In this document: piece by piece, positions 48,961 through 60,724 of the stretch | Layout: the number at the start of each line of letters is the position of its first letter | Numbering within the stretch: position 1 is the first letter of the stretch | Assembly: GCF_000715075.1 (NCBI RefSeq) | Contig: NC_134102.1 | Span: 103,655,501 to 103,719,500 of the forward strand | Origin: Nicotiana tabacum | Lineage: Eukaryota; Streptophyta; Magnoliopsida; Solanales; Solanaceae | Direction of reading: 5' to 3' | Length of the DNA: 64,000 nucleotides | The notes under the pieces: model-generated | The model's input: only the letters and a program-made list of their open reading frames with translations | Database searches by the model: none | What the model was told of the DNA's origin: nothing | Made by a program: the position numbers and the translations under genes

Positions 48961-49403
48961 GATGAATCTAGATAAGTTTATGATTATTTTATAAAGTTGC
49001 TGAGAGGAGAGGAGGAGATTGTTTTATATCTTGTGTCAGAGGTGTAATTGTCATATTATTACGGATTTTTTATGAGATGGCTACCAAATTAATAATTTTT
49101 AAAAAAATAGGGTACATGTTAAAAGGTGACACAAATATACAGTACGACCGAAAATTCTCCAACAATTTGGCTATCGTATTCTTGAAATGAGACAGCTAGG
49201 GCCCACGTTTTAGAAAAGCTTTTTGAATAATATGATGATGTATGCTGAGATAAGCACTGGGCAATTCGGTCTAATCACTCAAATATCTATATGGCAGCTA
49301 CAGTAAGATGCCTTTTTATTCAATCACATTGCTCCATTTCACACGAAATTACCATAACGCCCTTGAGGTGCCAAGCATGCATGTTGACCTCCTACTAGCT
49401 TAT
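48961..49403. other. Intergenic spacer
   Basis: AT-rich with no recognisable feature other than the possible element end near 49108. Confidence 0.35.
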
Positions 49404-50080
49404 AGCCTTTTTGGCCAAGCTGGAGATATCAGCTTATTTTAAAAAATTATTTTGAAAAAAAGTACTTTTAGAGATAAACAGTTTATGTTTGGCTAATCAT
49501 TCTGAGAAGCACTTTTAAGCAATAATTTATGTTTGGCCAAGCTTTTTAGAAAGTGCTTTTAAGTATCAAATTACGAATAAAGACACAAATAGATTTATTT
49601 AATAATTAATATTATAAGTAAATAAATAATCTTAAAATTTTATTATTACATGCATTAATTAAATCTTTTCATTTTGTTTAAGTAAAATATGAAAATAAAA
49701 CTTAAAAGTACTTAATTCTTTTAATATAAGTTAAATATATTAAAAATTATTCAACAAATATAAAAATATTCACCCCTAAAGTCACTATATATTAGAAAGC
49801 TATCCTAAAAATAATAAGAAATATATATACATTAATATCCTAAGTATTAAGTTTAATGGTTATTTTGGCATATACTATATTTTATTAAGGGTATTTTTGG
49901 TAAGAAGAAAAGTCAAAACTGCTTCAACTTCTGCGAAGAAGCTACTTTTTTGTGCTTCTTCCCAAAAGCATTTTTATCCAAAAAAAGCTTGGCCAAACAC
50001 CTCAAGTTAGGAAAAAAAAAGTATTTTTGAGAAAAAAAAGTATTTTTGGCCTCTTGAGAACGTTGGCCAAACATGTTATT
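49404..50080. mobile_element. hAT-type MITE (TTTGGCCAAGCTT family)
   Basis: Left TTTTTGGCCAAGCTGG (49409) faces right AAAGCTTGGCCAAACACC (49985-50002), with a second GTTGGCCAAACATG end at 50061. The interior is non-coding with AAGTGCTTTTAAG-type words common in Solanaceae MITEs. The two right ends suggest nesting or tandem duplication. Confidence 0.65.
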
Positions 50081-50129
50081 AGTTAGACTTATTAATAGTT
50101 AGACATTAGAATATAATATATAATACATA

Positions 50130-50134
<5 letters not shown>

Positions 50135-50187
<53 letters not shown>
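50135..50187. repeat. (AT)n microsatellite
   Basis: About 26 AT units, next to the left end of the hAT-like element. Confidence 0.97.
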
Positions 50188-50190
<3 letters not shown>

Positions 50191-50433
50191 GTAATGAACA
50201 GCTAGAGGTGGGCATAATACCGATCGAACCGAACCGAACCGAAAATTTCGGTTTATTCGGTTTCGATTTTTCGATTTATTCGGTCGGTTTGCAGTTTATT
50301 ATTTTAAAAAGTTCGGTGTTCGATTCAGTGGTCGGTTTTAATAATTCGATTTTCGGTTAAACCGAAAAATCGAAGAACCGAATTTTCAACCCAATCTTGG
50401 ACTCTGTTCGATTCTCTGTATCCGTATGTTCAC

Positions 50434-50679
50434 AAATTTTCAACCTAATCTTGAACTCTGGTTCATTTTTTTATATACATAACTGAAGTGAAGATGCCTT
50501 CAGAACCGAGTCTTTCAAAGCAGACTCTTTATTCACAACCTTATTTGTCCAATTAAAAATTTTCAACCCAATCTTGGACTCTGGTTCATTTTTTTTATAC
50601 ATAACTGAAGTGAAGATGCCTTCAGAACCGAGTCTTTCAAAGCAGACTCTTTATTCACAACCTTATTTGTCCAATTAAA
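50434..50679. repeat. 123-bp tandem duplication, two near-identical copies
   Basis: Copies at 50434-50556 and 50557-50679 differ at a few bases. A partial third copy (AATTTTCAACCCAATCTTGG) lies at 50377. The period is 41 codons. Confidence 0.9.
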
Positions 50680-50880
50680 TGGTAAAGTATTTTCTTTATC
50701 ACAAAGATTGGATTTTTCAGGTTTATTTGGTGTCTCATTCTCTTTGTTATCAGAGATAATGAGTTGGTTTTGGAGCAAATGAATACCCAATGCTTCTCCT
50801 ATAGTGCTGCTACTGCCACTGCCACTGCTGTTGTTTCTGTTTTGTCTTAAGCTCAGTCAAGGGATTATTATAAAGGGAAT
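50563..50880 (-). pseudogene. Possible captured host-gene fragment in the hAT-like element
   Basis: The minus-strand frame has no ATG. It reads from a Ser/Gly-rich part (SGSGSSSTIGEALGIHLLQ, about 50835-50776) into a polar segment with NKENETPNKPEKSNLCDKEN and NKESALKDSVLKAS, stopping at 50563-50565 inside the duplicated unit. Composition looks like a disordered region of a plant protein and unlike the surrounding repeat. I do not recognise the parent gene. A chance frame is possible. Confidence 0.35.
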
Positions 50881-51062
50881 TATATGAATTTGAAGAACGT
50901 AGAGAGATTGTTTTTTTGAAGACAGTAGAAGTACTTGAATTAACCGAACCGAAATTCTACCGAACCGAAGTTATTATGATTCGATTTTAGTTATTAAAAT
51001 CACAAACCGAAAACTGAATTAACCGAACCAAAATTCTACAAAACCGAACCGAACCCACCCTA

Positions 51063-51621
51063 ACCAATATAGCATTGAAAAAAAAACTTTTCCCGTTTTT
51101 GCTAAATGGGTCATTAATGGAGTAATAACAGGCAAGTGACTATGTAGATATTCTCGTGAATCGTGATAGAGAAAATAAACTAAACGATCTCTTAAGTGTA
51201 GGACTAGGTTAAGTTTGGCTATTGTCCCTTTTGTTAGGTCTTTTACCTTAATAAAGGAAAAAAACACACAAAGTAATCCATTACCTACTCCATTGTGGCG
51301 TTTTCAAATAGTCAGAATAATTTTGGAGATTCTCTGTTAGCTTTTCATTATTTCGAGAAAATTGTAAATATGGATTCTTATATTACAGATTGGTTAAAAA
51401 CGATCCCTTAAATATATTATTGAGGAACAGAACTATCCTTCCATTTTGGTTCAAACGCTGTATTTATATTAAAAATTTATTCTATTCAGAACCTAATAAG
51501 TTGTTTTTTTTTTCAAGGATCAAGAACCTATAAACTCAAAATCCGAGCTCTGCCCATGATTCTGGTCCTTTAAGTTAACACAAAATGAGTACTTTTGATC
51601 TCCATCAAATATTTAATAAAT
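51063..51621. other. Intergenic spacer
   Basis: No gene is seen. A minus-strand frame at 51019-51267 overlaps the hAT-like end and has no known motif. Confidence 0.35.
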
Positions 51622-52241
51622 ACTACTCCCCGGTTCAAAATAAGTAATTTTTTGATTGTTTTCACACAGATTAAAAAAAATACATTTTAACATTAATTAA
51701 CAATAAAATTTACCATATTATCCTTTACTATCTCTTCACATTTTTTAATTTTATTTTATATTTGACATAATGCCATAGGGATTTGGGACGTGATTATTAT
51801 CAACTCTCACTAAACATTGAATGAAGCAAATGAAGCAACGGCATAACATGTGATTTCAAATTTTCAGCAAGAATCTCAATTTGTCATGTATTTCAACTTT
51901 ACGGTTCAGAGAGTACTCTTGAACTGTTTTGATTGAGTCTTCAAATTTAAAATTCATGGAGCCTTGATCATCCCTCTCGTATTGCCTCTCCATTTTTATA
52001 CTAACAAGCACTCCATAGTTGAAGAGTAACAGAACTAGAGAAGTGGAAACGTGAATCTGATCATATGGAAGAATTCAATTGCATTGGAAATAAACACTCT
52101 TAACACATACTCAAATATTATTTATTCCAAGGGCAATGTAAGAAAAAAATAATTTACTTATTCTTGAAATCTGAAAAAATTACTTATTTTGGACCATAAA
52201 AAAGACAAAAAAAATCATTTATTTTTGGACCGGAGAAAGTA
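51622..52241. mobile_element. Stowaway-like MITE
   Basis: ACTCCCCGGTTCAAAATAAG (51624) faces ATTTTTGGACCGGAGAAAGT (52221-52240), an imperfect inverted pair with TA-containing flanks. A second ACTTATTTTGGACC (52182) suggests a damaged or nested end. The interior is non-coding. Confidence 0.55.
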
Positions 52242-52414
52242 ATTATTAGATTTAATACGAATCGTGAAAAAATAGGATTTAACAAGGCGACCTTGTTTTC
52301 ACTACTCCCAGAGAAGTAATTTTCCTAATTTAAAAAACTAAATATGAGAATATTGAAAAAAGATGTTTTCCTCCATTACGAAAACACCCACAATTTCCAA
52401 GCTGGAGTTGTAGG

Positions 52415-52422
52415 CCACGTGG
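52415..52422. promoter_or_regulatory. G-box CCACGTGG upstream of the PMIR gene
   Basis: A perfect palindromic G-box ~1.05 kb before the start codon and ~225 bp before the proposed leader-intron donor. G-boxes bind bZIP/bHLH factors, often light or ABA linked; use here is inference. Confidence 0.4.
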
Positions 52423-52640
52423 AAAAGAAGGGACCTGTCAGAGAAAGTGCAGAAGAAAAACCCAAAAGAAACACGATATTCAATAAGAATATACCCACCA
52501 TTTCCCCAAAAAGAAAACAAAGGTATAAGCTAGCCAGTAGTAGCAGAGGATAACATCATCAATCGGGCAACCCATAAAACTTTAGCTAAAATAAACGGTC
52601 AACTCATCTTCCTTGCTCTTCTATGTTGGATCTCACTTCT

Positions 52641-53452
52641 GTAAGCCTTCTTCCCAAGTTCTTTCTTTATTTTTAGATTCAACGCTTTTTAATTTGAGGT
52701 GTAAGTTGGATTTGTTTACTGTAACTGAAGTTGGAACTTCTGTATTGAATTGGGTATTTGATTTTGTTGAAAATTTGTGGGAATTAATTGAAGAAAATAA
52801 AATAAACTTAGAATAAGTTTAGTTCTTTGTTTTTGACCTAATTACCTATGTTAAACTTGAAGAGAACCATAATGATTTGTAGTTGAAGCTTCTGTAATGT
52901 ATTGGGAGAATTGAGGGACAGTATTGGTTTACTGAACTCAAAATTGAAGAAATGAAGTTAAAAGTTAAAACAAGTTTAGTTCTTCATTATACCTAAGCTT
53001 ATGTTAATCTTATATAAGCTGAAATAGAAACATTAAGATTGATGATGGGCTTGAATACGTATATTTTTTTATTTTTTATTCTTTTATAATTATTTTGGAT
53101 TTAACTCTTCGATGTGCAAAGCATAGTCAGTCTCGAACCCAATAAATGATCGGCTTATAGTTGATGTCAAACTGTGATAAATCCTCTGAAAATAGCCTAC
53201 AATTAGTTTGGAATTGTGGCATAGTTGATATTTAGGTATATTTTTTATTTTATTTTTGAGTTTCCCTTACAAAATATAAACTTTTATGATACTTGTGCTG
53301 GTGGGAGGTAGCAAGTACGAGGTGGAATAGTCGAGGTGCATGCAAGCTGTTCAGGAGTCGTAAAAATATAAATAAAATTTTCTGGCCCACAAAGGTCTTT
53401 TTGTTTTTGGCTTCTCATTTGGATTCTTGGTTGGATATTTACGTTTTGGCAG
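52641..53452 (+). other. Proposed 5'-UTR intron of the PMIR gene
   Basis: CACTTCT|GTAAGCC at 52641 and TTTTGGCAG at 53444-53452 are good donor and acceptor sites. The acceptor sits 8 bases before the ATG at 53461. The open frame continuing upstream of that ATG (from 53293) would then be intronic. Confidence 0.5.
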
Positions 53453-53460
53453 TGAAAAAG

Positions 53461-56400
53461 ATGTCTTGGAAGAGCAGTAGCGGGGAACAGAATGGTGGGC
53501 GATTGCTGCGTGACATTGAAGAAATTAGTAAAGCCCTTTATGTACATAAAACCTCTCAGATGGCTTTAACTTTTCAAGCAGATCATGGGCATGATTCTTT
53601 TGGCAATACCCTTATCTCTAGATCCAGTTCCAATGTTGTATCTGATGACATGCTGCATAAACAGAAGAAATCATCAATGTGGAGTTGGAATCCATTAAAG
53701 GCTCTAACTCATATCCGCCATCGACGGTTCAATTGTTGTTTCTTTCTTCATGTTCATTCCATTGAAGGCTTGCCTGTCAATTTCAAGGACCTTGCTTTGT
53801 GTGTAAACTGGAAACGTAAGGGTGAAGTGATGAGAACTCGCCCTGCTCAGGTTTGTCAGGGAACATCTGAGTTTGAAGAGACTTTGACGCATTCCTGTTC
53901 TGTATATGGAAGTAGGACAGGACACCAGCATTCAGCAAAGTATGAGCCTAAACATTTCATGCTTCACGTTTCTGTGATTGGGGCTCCAGGCCTTGATATT
54001 GGCAAACATTGGGTTGATCTTACGAGGTTGCTTCCACTAACCTTGGAGGAGTTAGAGGAGGGAAGAAGGAATTCAGGGAAGTGGACCACGAGCTTCAAGC
54101 TTTCAGGAAAGGCTAAAGGTGCATTACTGAATGTTAGTTTTGGATTTTCTGTATTAGGGAGTAATTCGATTGAACCTAGTCAATTCGTACAAGCCATCAA
54201 ACCTGCTGCAATAGATCATTTCTCAGAATGTGATGGGACTAGTGGTAATAGAATGCTTCGGAGGGTTGGAAGTGTTCCCCGCAAGCCTGCTGGTATGACT
54301 CATTTTTCATCTAGGTCACTGGATGCGAGAAGTTTTGATGAAGTTTTATCAGACCAAAATTCAGAACTTTCTCGATCTATTACCGTTCTGTGTAAAAAAC
54401 TTGAGGAAGGAAAATTGGAGAAATTGGATGAATTAGATTTCTTATATGAACATTTAGAACCCTTAAAACCAAGCTCTGGTGCTTTGTCTCAGTCTTATGC
54501 TGAAAGTACCAGGGATGATCAACATATTGAGTTTACTGTCAGTGAGCTGGGTATGGAATCTTCTAGGAAAGAGCAGTTGAAACCAGAAGTACGTTCTTAT
54601 GACAGTTGTGATGATACTTCAATAGAAACTACTGATGTTGCTTACATTTTGGAGGTTACAAGTAATGAGAAAAGTGAATACAATCAAAAGCATGAAAGCA
54701 ATGACGTTGACGGAGGAGAACATACGATGAAGAGCAGCAACTATGAGGAGACTGATGTGTGCGAGGATGGAACGTTTGAAGAGCTTGAATCGATTTTCCT
54801 AGACCTGTTGACTGCTGAGTCCGTAGAGTTGGATTCACCAGTAGAAATCTTTGATTCCATTGACCAAGAAAACTACATGAATCTGAAGTCCAGCTATAAA
54901 TCCAGTAGGCGGGTGAAATCACTTAGCCTAGATGATGTTACAGAGTCTGTGGCAAATGATTTTCTAGATATGTTGAACATTGAGCAGACGTCAATTGACT
55001 TGAGTTTTGATAGTTGTCCGGATTCACCAAGAGAATGCCTTTTGAGAAAGTTTGAGAAGGAGACCCTTTCTTCTGGAAACCCAATTTTTGGTTTTGATGC
55101 AACAGATGATCAAGTGGAATTCAGTGGCATTGCTTCAAGTGTTCATGGAAGAGTTGCATATTCTGATGACTTTGATTTGTCATCGGTTATTAAGGATTTT
55201 GAGACGGAGTACTGGCGGGGTACGCAGTCATTGAGGAGTAAAAGGAATGCAAAAATGATAGAAAACTTGGAAACTGAAGCTTTGATGCGAGATTGGGGTT
55301 TGAATGAGAAAGCATTCCAGAATTCACCACGCACCAGCTCTGGTGGGTTTGGAAGTCCAATCTATCTTTCCCCTGAAAGACCATTAGAATTACCTCCTCT
55401 TGGGGAGGGCTTAGGTTCCAAAATGTGCACGCATAATGGGGGCTTCTTATGTTCAATGAGTCCTCAACATTTTAGGAATGCAAGAAATGGTGCAAGGTTG
55501 ACCATGCAGTTTTCCAGTCCAGTTGTGCTCCCTGCTGCAATGGGTTGTGGTGCTATGGAAATACTCAGCTGCTGGGCATCTGGGGGAATTTCCAAAATGT
55601 ACGGATACACTGATGCCTTTAGAAGATATCACGGGGAGGAATATACAAGAAATGGCCTGGGAAGCCAGATCCAGAATTGAACCAGATGAGAGGTTTGTAA
55701 TTTTAAGATCATGATATAAGTTATTAGTTTTCTATTATTTTCATTATTTGTATGTCATCCAAGACGATGGTTTAAGTTATGTTCTTGTGATTCTTTTGGC
55801 AGGTTCACTTTTTGGCATGGCTTATTTGGTATGAAGAAGGACAGCGAAGATCTGTTTTTACATCGGAGTTCTGGTCATCTGAATTCAATCTCAATAATTG
55901 ATGATGTAGATTTAGGTTTTGTGTCTATGGAGGATCTAGCTCCTTTGGCAATGGATAAGATAGAACCTCTTACAGTAGAAGGGTTAAGAATTCAGTCAAA
56001 CTTGTCAGATAATGAAGCACCTTCAAGCATTAGGCCTCAACTTAGTGAAGTTTTTGGTTCTAATATAGCTAGCGCATTAGAGCATTGGAGTGGCAAAGAA
56101 AGTGATGATGGCGAGGGTGATTTAGTGGAGCTGTTTGTTTCACCAGATGAATGGTTGAGGCTGGATGCTGGATATTTCAGTAATAATCCTGAGTTAAAAA
56201 AAGAACCATCAAAATATTAGCAGCCCATCATGCTAAGTCCCTTGATTTAGATAATTCAGGACTTGCAACAGGTGAAGAAAGATCGGAATTGTTGGGTAGA
56301 GAATGTGGTCAACTGTGTAACAACTTGACTTTAGCTCTGAGGGTTCAACTCAGAGATCCTTTGCGTGACTATGAGATGGTCGGCATCTCCATGCTTATTC

Positions 56401-56915
56401 TGATTCAATTAGAGAGATCTTATGCTCCTGTTGAACAATATTCCTGCAGCAGAGCATCAGAAGGAAATTCAAGCTGTGAAAATGATCCAAAGGAGCAATT
56501 CATTCAGGAAGAAATTATTGCTGGAGAAAGTGAGAGAGGAATCCATAGGCAGGCTGTTTCTCAGTTTAGGATAACTGAAATTCATGTCGCAGGGTTTAAT
56601 TTTGAGCCTAATGATGAACAAATCTGGGGCACAAAAAGACAGCAACAAGCTGGGACACGGTGGTTGCTATCAAGTGGCATGGGGAGGACAAGCAAACGTC
56701 CATTTTCCATGTCAAATGCCATAATAAGATCATCGCCGCAGATAAGGAGAACTATGCGGCCTGCAGATGCTTTGTGGAGCATCTCATCGGATTTTCATAT
56801 TAGAGATTCCAAATGGAAAGAGTTGGCAACATCAAATGTTCATATACGAAATCCTGATATTATTTTTCCAACTGAAGGTTGTCCAAAGCCCAGTCATTTG
56901 GGAATCAAGTTATAA
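53461..56915 (+). CDS. PLASTID MOVEMENT IMPAIRED1-RELATED (PMIR) protein, two homopolymer frameshifts
   Basis: Exons are 53461-55692 and 55803-56915, about 1114 aa, close to the ~1160 aa of Arabidopsis PMIR1. The start is the ATG giving MSWKSSSGEQNGGRLLRDIE, the family N-terminus. An NT-C2 domain spans residues ~84-232 (FFLHVHSIEGLPVN..LHVSVIGAPGLDIGKHW). A long acidic middle follows, with SRSITVLCKKLEEGKLE, then LMPLEDITGRNIQEMAWEA. The C-terminal half has LRVQLRDPLRDYEMVG, FRITEIHVAG, WGTKRQQQAGTRWLL and a LysM-like end (ALWSISSDFHIRDSKWKELA). Frame is lost at an A4 run (55594-55597, one base too many, or at the G5 run 55582-55586) and at an A7 run (56196-56202, one base short). PMI1 relatives act in chloroplast/nuclear positioning and actin-linked movement; that role is by homology. 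All else is intact, so sequencing error and recent loss are both possible. Confidence 0.88.
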
Positions 56916-58449
56916 CACCCTCTTTCTACACATGTATATTTTTCCATTTTGTATATGAAGTGAAGATATCTCTCGATCATCTTTATGTAAAGTAGCTGAA
57001 AAAAGTTTCGCCAGCATAGCATTATCTCCAAGCCATTTCCTTGTTGTAATGGTTGTCAGCATTTCGAGATGTTCGTTTATAACTATAACAAAGTTTTTGG
57101 AGCTCTCATGCTGTGCTTCCTATGTTGTAGACCAACTTTCTTGAAGCTGGTTATTTCTACCTTCTTTCCCTTGTAAACTTTTTACAGTATAGCCTGTGAC
57201 TGATACTTTCCAAGCTTCTCTTGTCTTGGCTGACATTGGACTTGCATTGCAATGCATCATCCTTGAAGTATTTCCTGCAATCTTTATGTTCCAATAAAAC
57301 ATTAATATTATTTAGAGACTAGTTTGATGCTCTATCTTTTTCTGATGTTATGACTGCTTGGGGAAGGGGTTGAAGATCACAAATGCGTCGGGAATTGGCT
57401 TCAATATTTGATTGTTAGTAGGAATGTTCAAACAGTAATTTGTTCAAGAAATTATACTGCAAAGTTTCAGTTTTCCTCTGCACTGCCGAGTTTTCCGTTG
57501 TCACTGCTTGCTTATAATCCAAGTTTTATGTCAGAAGCACTTTCCACTGCCCCTTTAATCTTCCCTTTTCCTTATTCCTGTGGATTAAAGGAGGATGGCC
57601 ATATATCAAGGCATATAGTTCTTCTAGTTTTGCTTGCATTTCATTTTCATGATGCTTTTCCTCTTCCCATTGTTTCTTGATCGAGTTTCTGAGTTGACAA
57701 ATGACACCGCTGTTTGTAGTCAATAACTTGCTATGCAATATATTTTCATGGTAGACAAATCATCAATATTATGCAACTTGTAGAGCCACCTTTAGTTGAG
57801 TAGGTCGAGAAATGAGTCAGACTAGCAATGCTTTCTTTGGAGTTTTGTACGAACTTATTGATAAACATGGGATTGTTCCTCTGTACTTAATCTTATCAAG
57901 TGGTTGAGAGTTTTTTATCTGTGTTCTCTGGAAACTTCTGTTAGTTTTAGTATCTGTTGGCTTCATCTGACTTTTATCTAAAACCACGGAACGACTTTCC
58001 TACTGCATTTGCCTCCTGGTCAAAACAGAGTTTATTCAACCATTTTGTGGTTCATCGCAATTTTTCAGGTGAAACAAGATACATCTGACACTTCAGTTTT
58101 CCTTTCTTCACATTGGCTGAAAAAAGGCTGATTTATTTTTATTTTTATATTGGATGGCCTATTTTTTCGATTGATCACTTCACTGATTCACAATATGTTT
58201 CAACACTGAAGATTACCATGTCAGTTGGTAATGCTATAACATATATAAATCCTGTAGGAAGCAAGATTAGATTACATGCCAACTGAGAGACGTCTCCATC
58301 TGAGCCCACTGTGATAGGTTACGAACTTGCCAAGCGGTCAGGTCTAAACACCGGAAACAGTATAGGTGATCGAATTTACTAGTAAAACCCTGATTTAGCT
58401 ACTTTGCAACAGTCATAGTAACTTCAAAATTCATGCTCTGTTACAGGAA
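56916..58449. other. Convergent 3' flanks of the PMIR and WRKY genes
   Basis: No clear gene. AATAAA at 57293-57298 could be the PMIR poly(A) signal. A minus-strand frame (57526-57738) with a charged helix (NSIKKQWEEEKHHENEMQAK) is unexplained. Confidence 0.4.
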
Positions 58450-60096
58450 TCAGAACTGGGAAGGACCTTGATGGTTGTGGACACCCTCATAGGTGGTTAT
58501 CACATACCGACAGTCCTCTTTGTCTCGTTCAACTCTCTTCTTCACTGGACAACTTTCAATGGAGCACCTATAGTAATTCCTGTTGATACAGAACATGGTT
58601 ATGTGAGCAAGTTATCATACCAATTTCCATGAGCTGCTATTCGTATAAAGCAACAGGCATAACTTTTTTGTTAGTCTCTGTGAAAGCGTAGTTACTTGAT
58701 TTAAGTATGTGGAAGTTTCTTTTTGCCATAATAGAATTACTACTTTCAATTTCTCAACTTCTCTTTTCAGGTCTTACACCCTAGTCTTGGTGTCTTATTG
58801 GAACCTCATCTTCTTTTGATGTGACATTCGTTTTTAAGTGACACTAGCACTTCTCTTTTGCCTTTAATATTTAACTAGAAATGGGGCCTTGATAATGTGG
58901 TCCCATGGTTTGGCAGATGTGGACTGTTCTTTGGTGAGTTATGTTTCTGGTAAATTTCCTAGAATTTAGGTTGCTTGACTGAGAGTGAAAAGAGTATCAA
59001 GTAACCGGTCAGTGAAGATTCATAATAACCGACATGGCGCGACATGGACAGTGAAGATTCATAATAACCGACATGGCGCGACATGAACAGTGAAGATTCA
59101 TAATAACCGACCCCAACTTGCTTGGAATTTGAGGAGAAGTAGTTGTTATAATGTTAGGATAACTAATAAATTAGGCGGCTTATAGAAATACAACTTAAAT
59201 AAGTCATATCATGCTCGGTTGAACATAGATGCAACCAGTTTTTCACTATATCTTATTTAAGCAAACAGTTACTGCAGATATATGCTTATTTGATTCAGAT
59301 AGCTTAAGCCAGCAAACTAAATAATAAGCTATCATGAGCTATAAGGCTAAAATCTTCTGAGAGCTTTATGGCATAGCGTGTACTGAGTTCTTCAGGTTTC
59401 AAGGCATGAGGAGTGATATGTGTCATGGGAACGTAGATAAAAAATGAAAACCGAAAGAAAAGGAAAGGTAGAAGGGAAGTTCTAACTAAAACTCTTCTTT
59501 CTGTCACCCTTGCCTGAAACAGAAAATATGAAGATATTATCTTACCTTGGGTTTGGACTATCTTTCACCATCTTCTTTCCATACTTTCTCCACTTATAGC
59601 CATCATCTAGTATTTCAATCTGTGACAGTGTTTTGAAAGCAACCTTGTCCTTTACTTCCTTCCTCTCCCTGCTGCTCCCAATGTCTATTTGTTTACCAAA
59701 CCAAATGTTTCATCAATAAAGTTAATCAAATTTCATGGTATGTGCTACTCTTACCTAATTTGTGCATGTGTGTAATGTTATTAGATGTCTCATGTTAATG
59801 CCATATAACTAAATTACATAACAAAATGCTAAAAACTGTTTCTTGATGAAATGCTTACTGTTGCTAGATCCTTCATGGTAACTCCTGCTTCTCTCAGTGA
59901 CAACCACTTCATTTCCTGAGTACTGGGAAGGGCCAGAAACAACGAACGTTGGATCATCATGAACGGGCCAATTATCGAGCTCAAAAATGTCAGAAAGCTC
60001 AAAGTTAATTAGCTGGTTGGAAAAATCACTATCAGGTGAGTCCAGTGATCTAAAACTCCCATCAGACATGTTTGCACTAGGATTATTTGCAGCCAT
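58450..60096 (-). CDS. WRKY transcription factor, group IIc, WRKYGKK variant (WRKY50/51-like)
   Basis: Three exons join in frame: 60096-59859, 59684-59546 and 58579-58450, giving 168 aa with a TGA at 58450-58452. The start ATG (60094-60096) gives MAANNPSANMSDGSFRSLDS. The WRKY domain has WRKYGKK at residues 111-117 in place of WRKYGQK, and a C-X4-C-X23-H-X-H zinc site (C131, C136, H160, H162). The second intron (58580-59545) splits the Arg codon of PNPR|NYYRC, the conserved WRKY-domain intron. The first intron is 59685-59858. VAFKTLSQIEILDDGYKWRK precedes the heptad as in AtWRKY50/51 and tobacco NtWRKY12 relatives, which act in salicylate/jasmonate defence and favour a WK-box over the classic W-box (family knowledge). 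An unusual Cys replaces the usual Pro in RDKEDC. The protein is nuclear by family. It converges on the PMIR gene. Confidence 0.93.
59010..59110. repeat. ~40-bp tandem repeat in the second WRKY intron
   Basis: CAGTGAAGATTCATAATAAC plus CGACATGGCGCGACATGRA occurs twice, and a third copy is partial. It lies in the 966-bp intron. Confidence 0.9.
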
Positions 60097-60150
60097 GGTA
60101 ATCGACTGAATTCACATGGTGTACCTTTATGTTGAAGGCAAAGTTCCCCT

Positions 60151-60157
60151 TTATATA
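60151..60157 (-). promoter_or_regulatory. TATA box of the WRKY gene
   Basis: The minus strand reads TATATAA 55-61 bases before the ATG. A transcript start ~30 bases downstream would leave a leader of roughly 25 bases. Confidence 0.55.
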
Positions 60158-60705
60158 TGTATCTTTCCTAGTAAGCTTCCTACGAGGTCGAAAGAAGGTT
60201 CATGGACGATGCTTAGGATTGGTGGCTGAATGCATGTCATTGTTGGCCGGGGGCCCTTTATTTGCTCACTTAGTGACTCAAAAAACTATGGTTATGATGC
60301 TAAACAAAGAGTGGACCAGTAGAGATCGAGAGTGGGACATGGAAGACTTATGCATAGACTTTTCAAGATGCTTCTTTTGTGTAAATTTCACATATATCAG
60401 TCTCGTGCTTAGACCAACCCCTTCACAACGGTGACGGGAATACTACAAGTCAATATCTGACAATGATTGGTGTCTCGACTTTTTCTTATTTGATTGCACT
60501 TTCACTTTTTGCAGATGCATTTGAGGATTAATGCAAGATAATTTGCACTTGTGCTTAATTTTTTATGCACCTACCGTATATTGATCTTTTACATTATTAC
60601 TTAAATTTACCTATAACAACATGTAATCATTCGTAACGAACTTGATAGATAACCTGAAAAATTGAATAATGGTCTATTATAGCTAGTTAAATTATATTCC
60701 ACTAA
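60158..60705. promoter_or_regulatory. WRKY upstream region with one W-box
   Basis: AAGTCAA at 60447-60453 gives TTGACTT on the minus strand, a W-box core about 350 bp before the ATG, which would allow WRKY control of this gene. The open frame at 60129-60434 has no motif and overlaps the promoter. Confidence 0.35.
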
Positions 60706-60724
60706 TAGTGTAATGTTTCTATAT

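Larger units (their letters stand above)
50203..51062. mobile_element. hAT-like non-autonomous element with ACCGAACCG-rich ends
   Basis: TAGAGGTGGG at 50203 faces CCCACCCTA ending at 51062. Both subterminal regions are full of CGAACCGAACCG/CGGTTCGGTT words (50222-50400, 50940-51055). The middle is different in composition and holds a Lys/Asn/Ser-rich minus-strand frame. A clear 8-bp target duplication is not seen. Confidence 0.6.

Noticed and set aside
53293..53460. Upstream extension of the PMIR frame to an earlier ATG
   Set aside because: No family similarity before MSWKSS, and a good splice acceptor at 53452 makes this intronic.
57526..57738. Minus-strand 70-codon frame with a charged helix
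   Set aside because: No known motif, lies in the convergent 3' flanks; not supported as a gene.
60129..60434. Plus-strand 101-codon frame
   Set aside because: Overlaps the WRKY promoter and has no recognisable domain.
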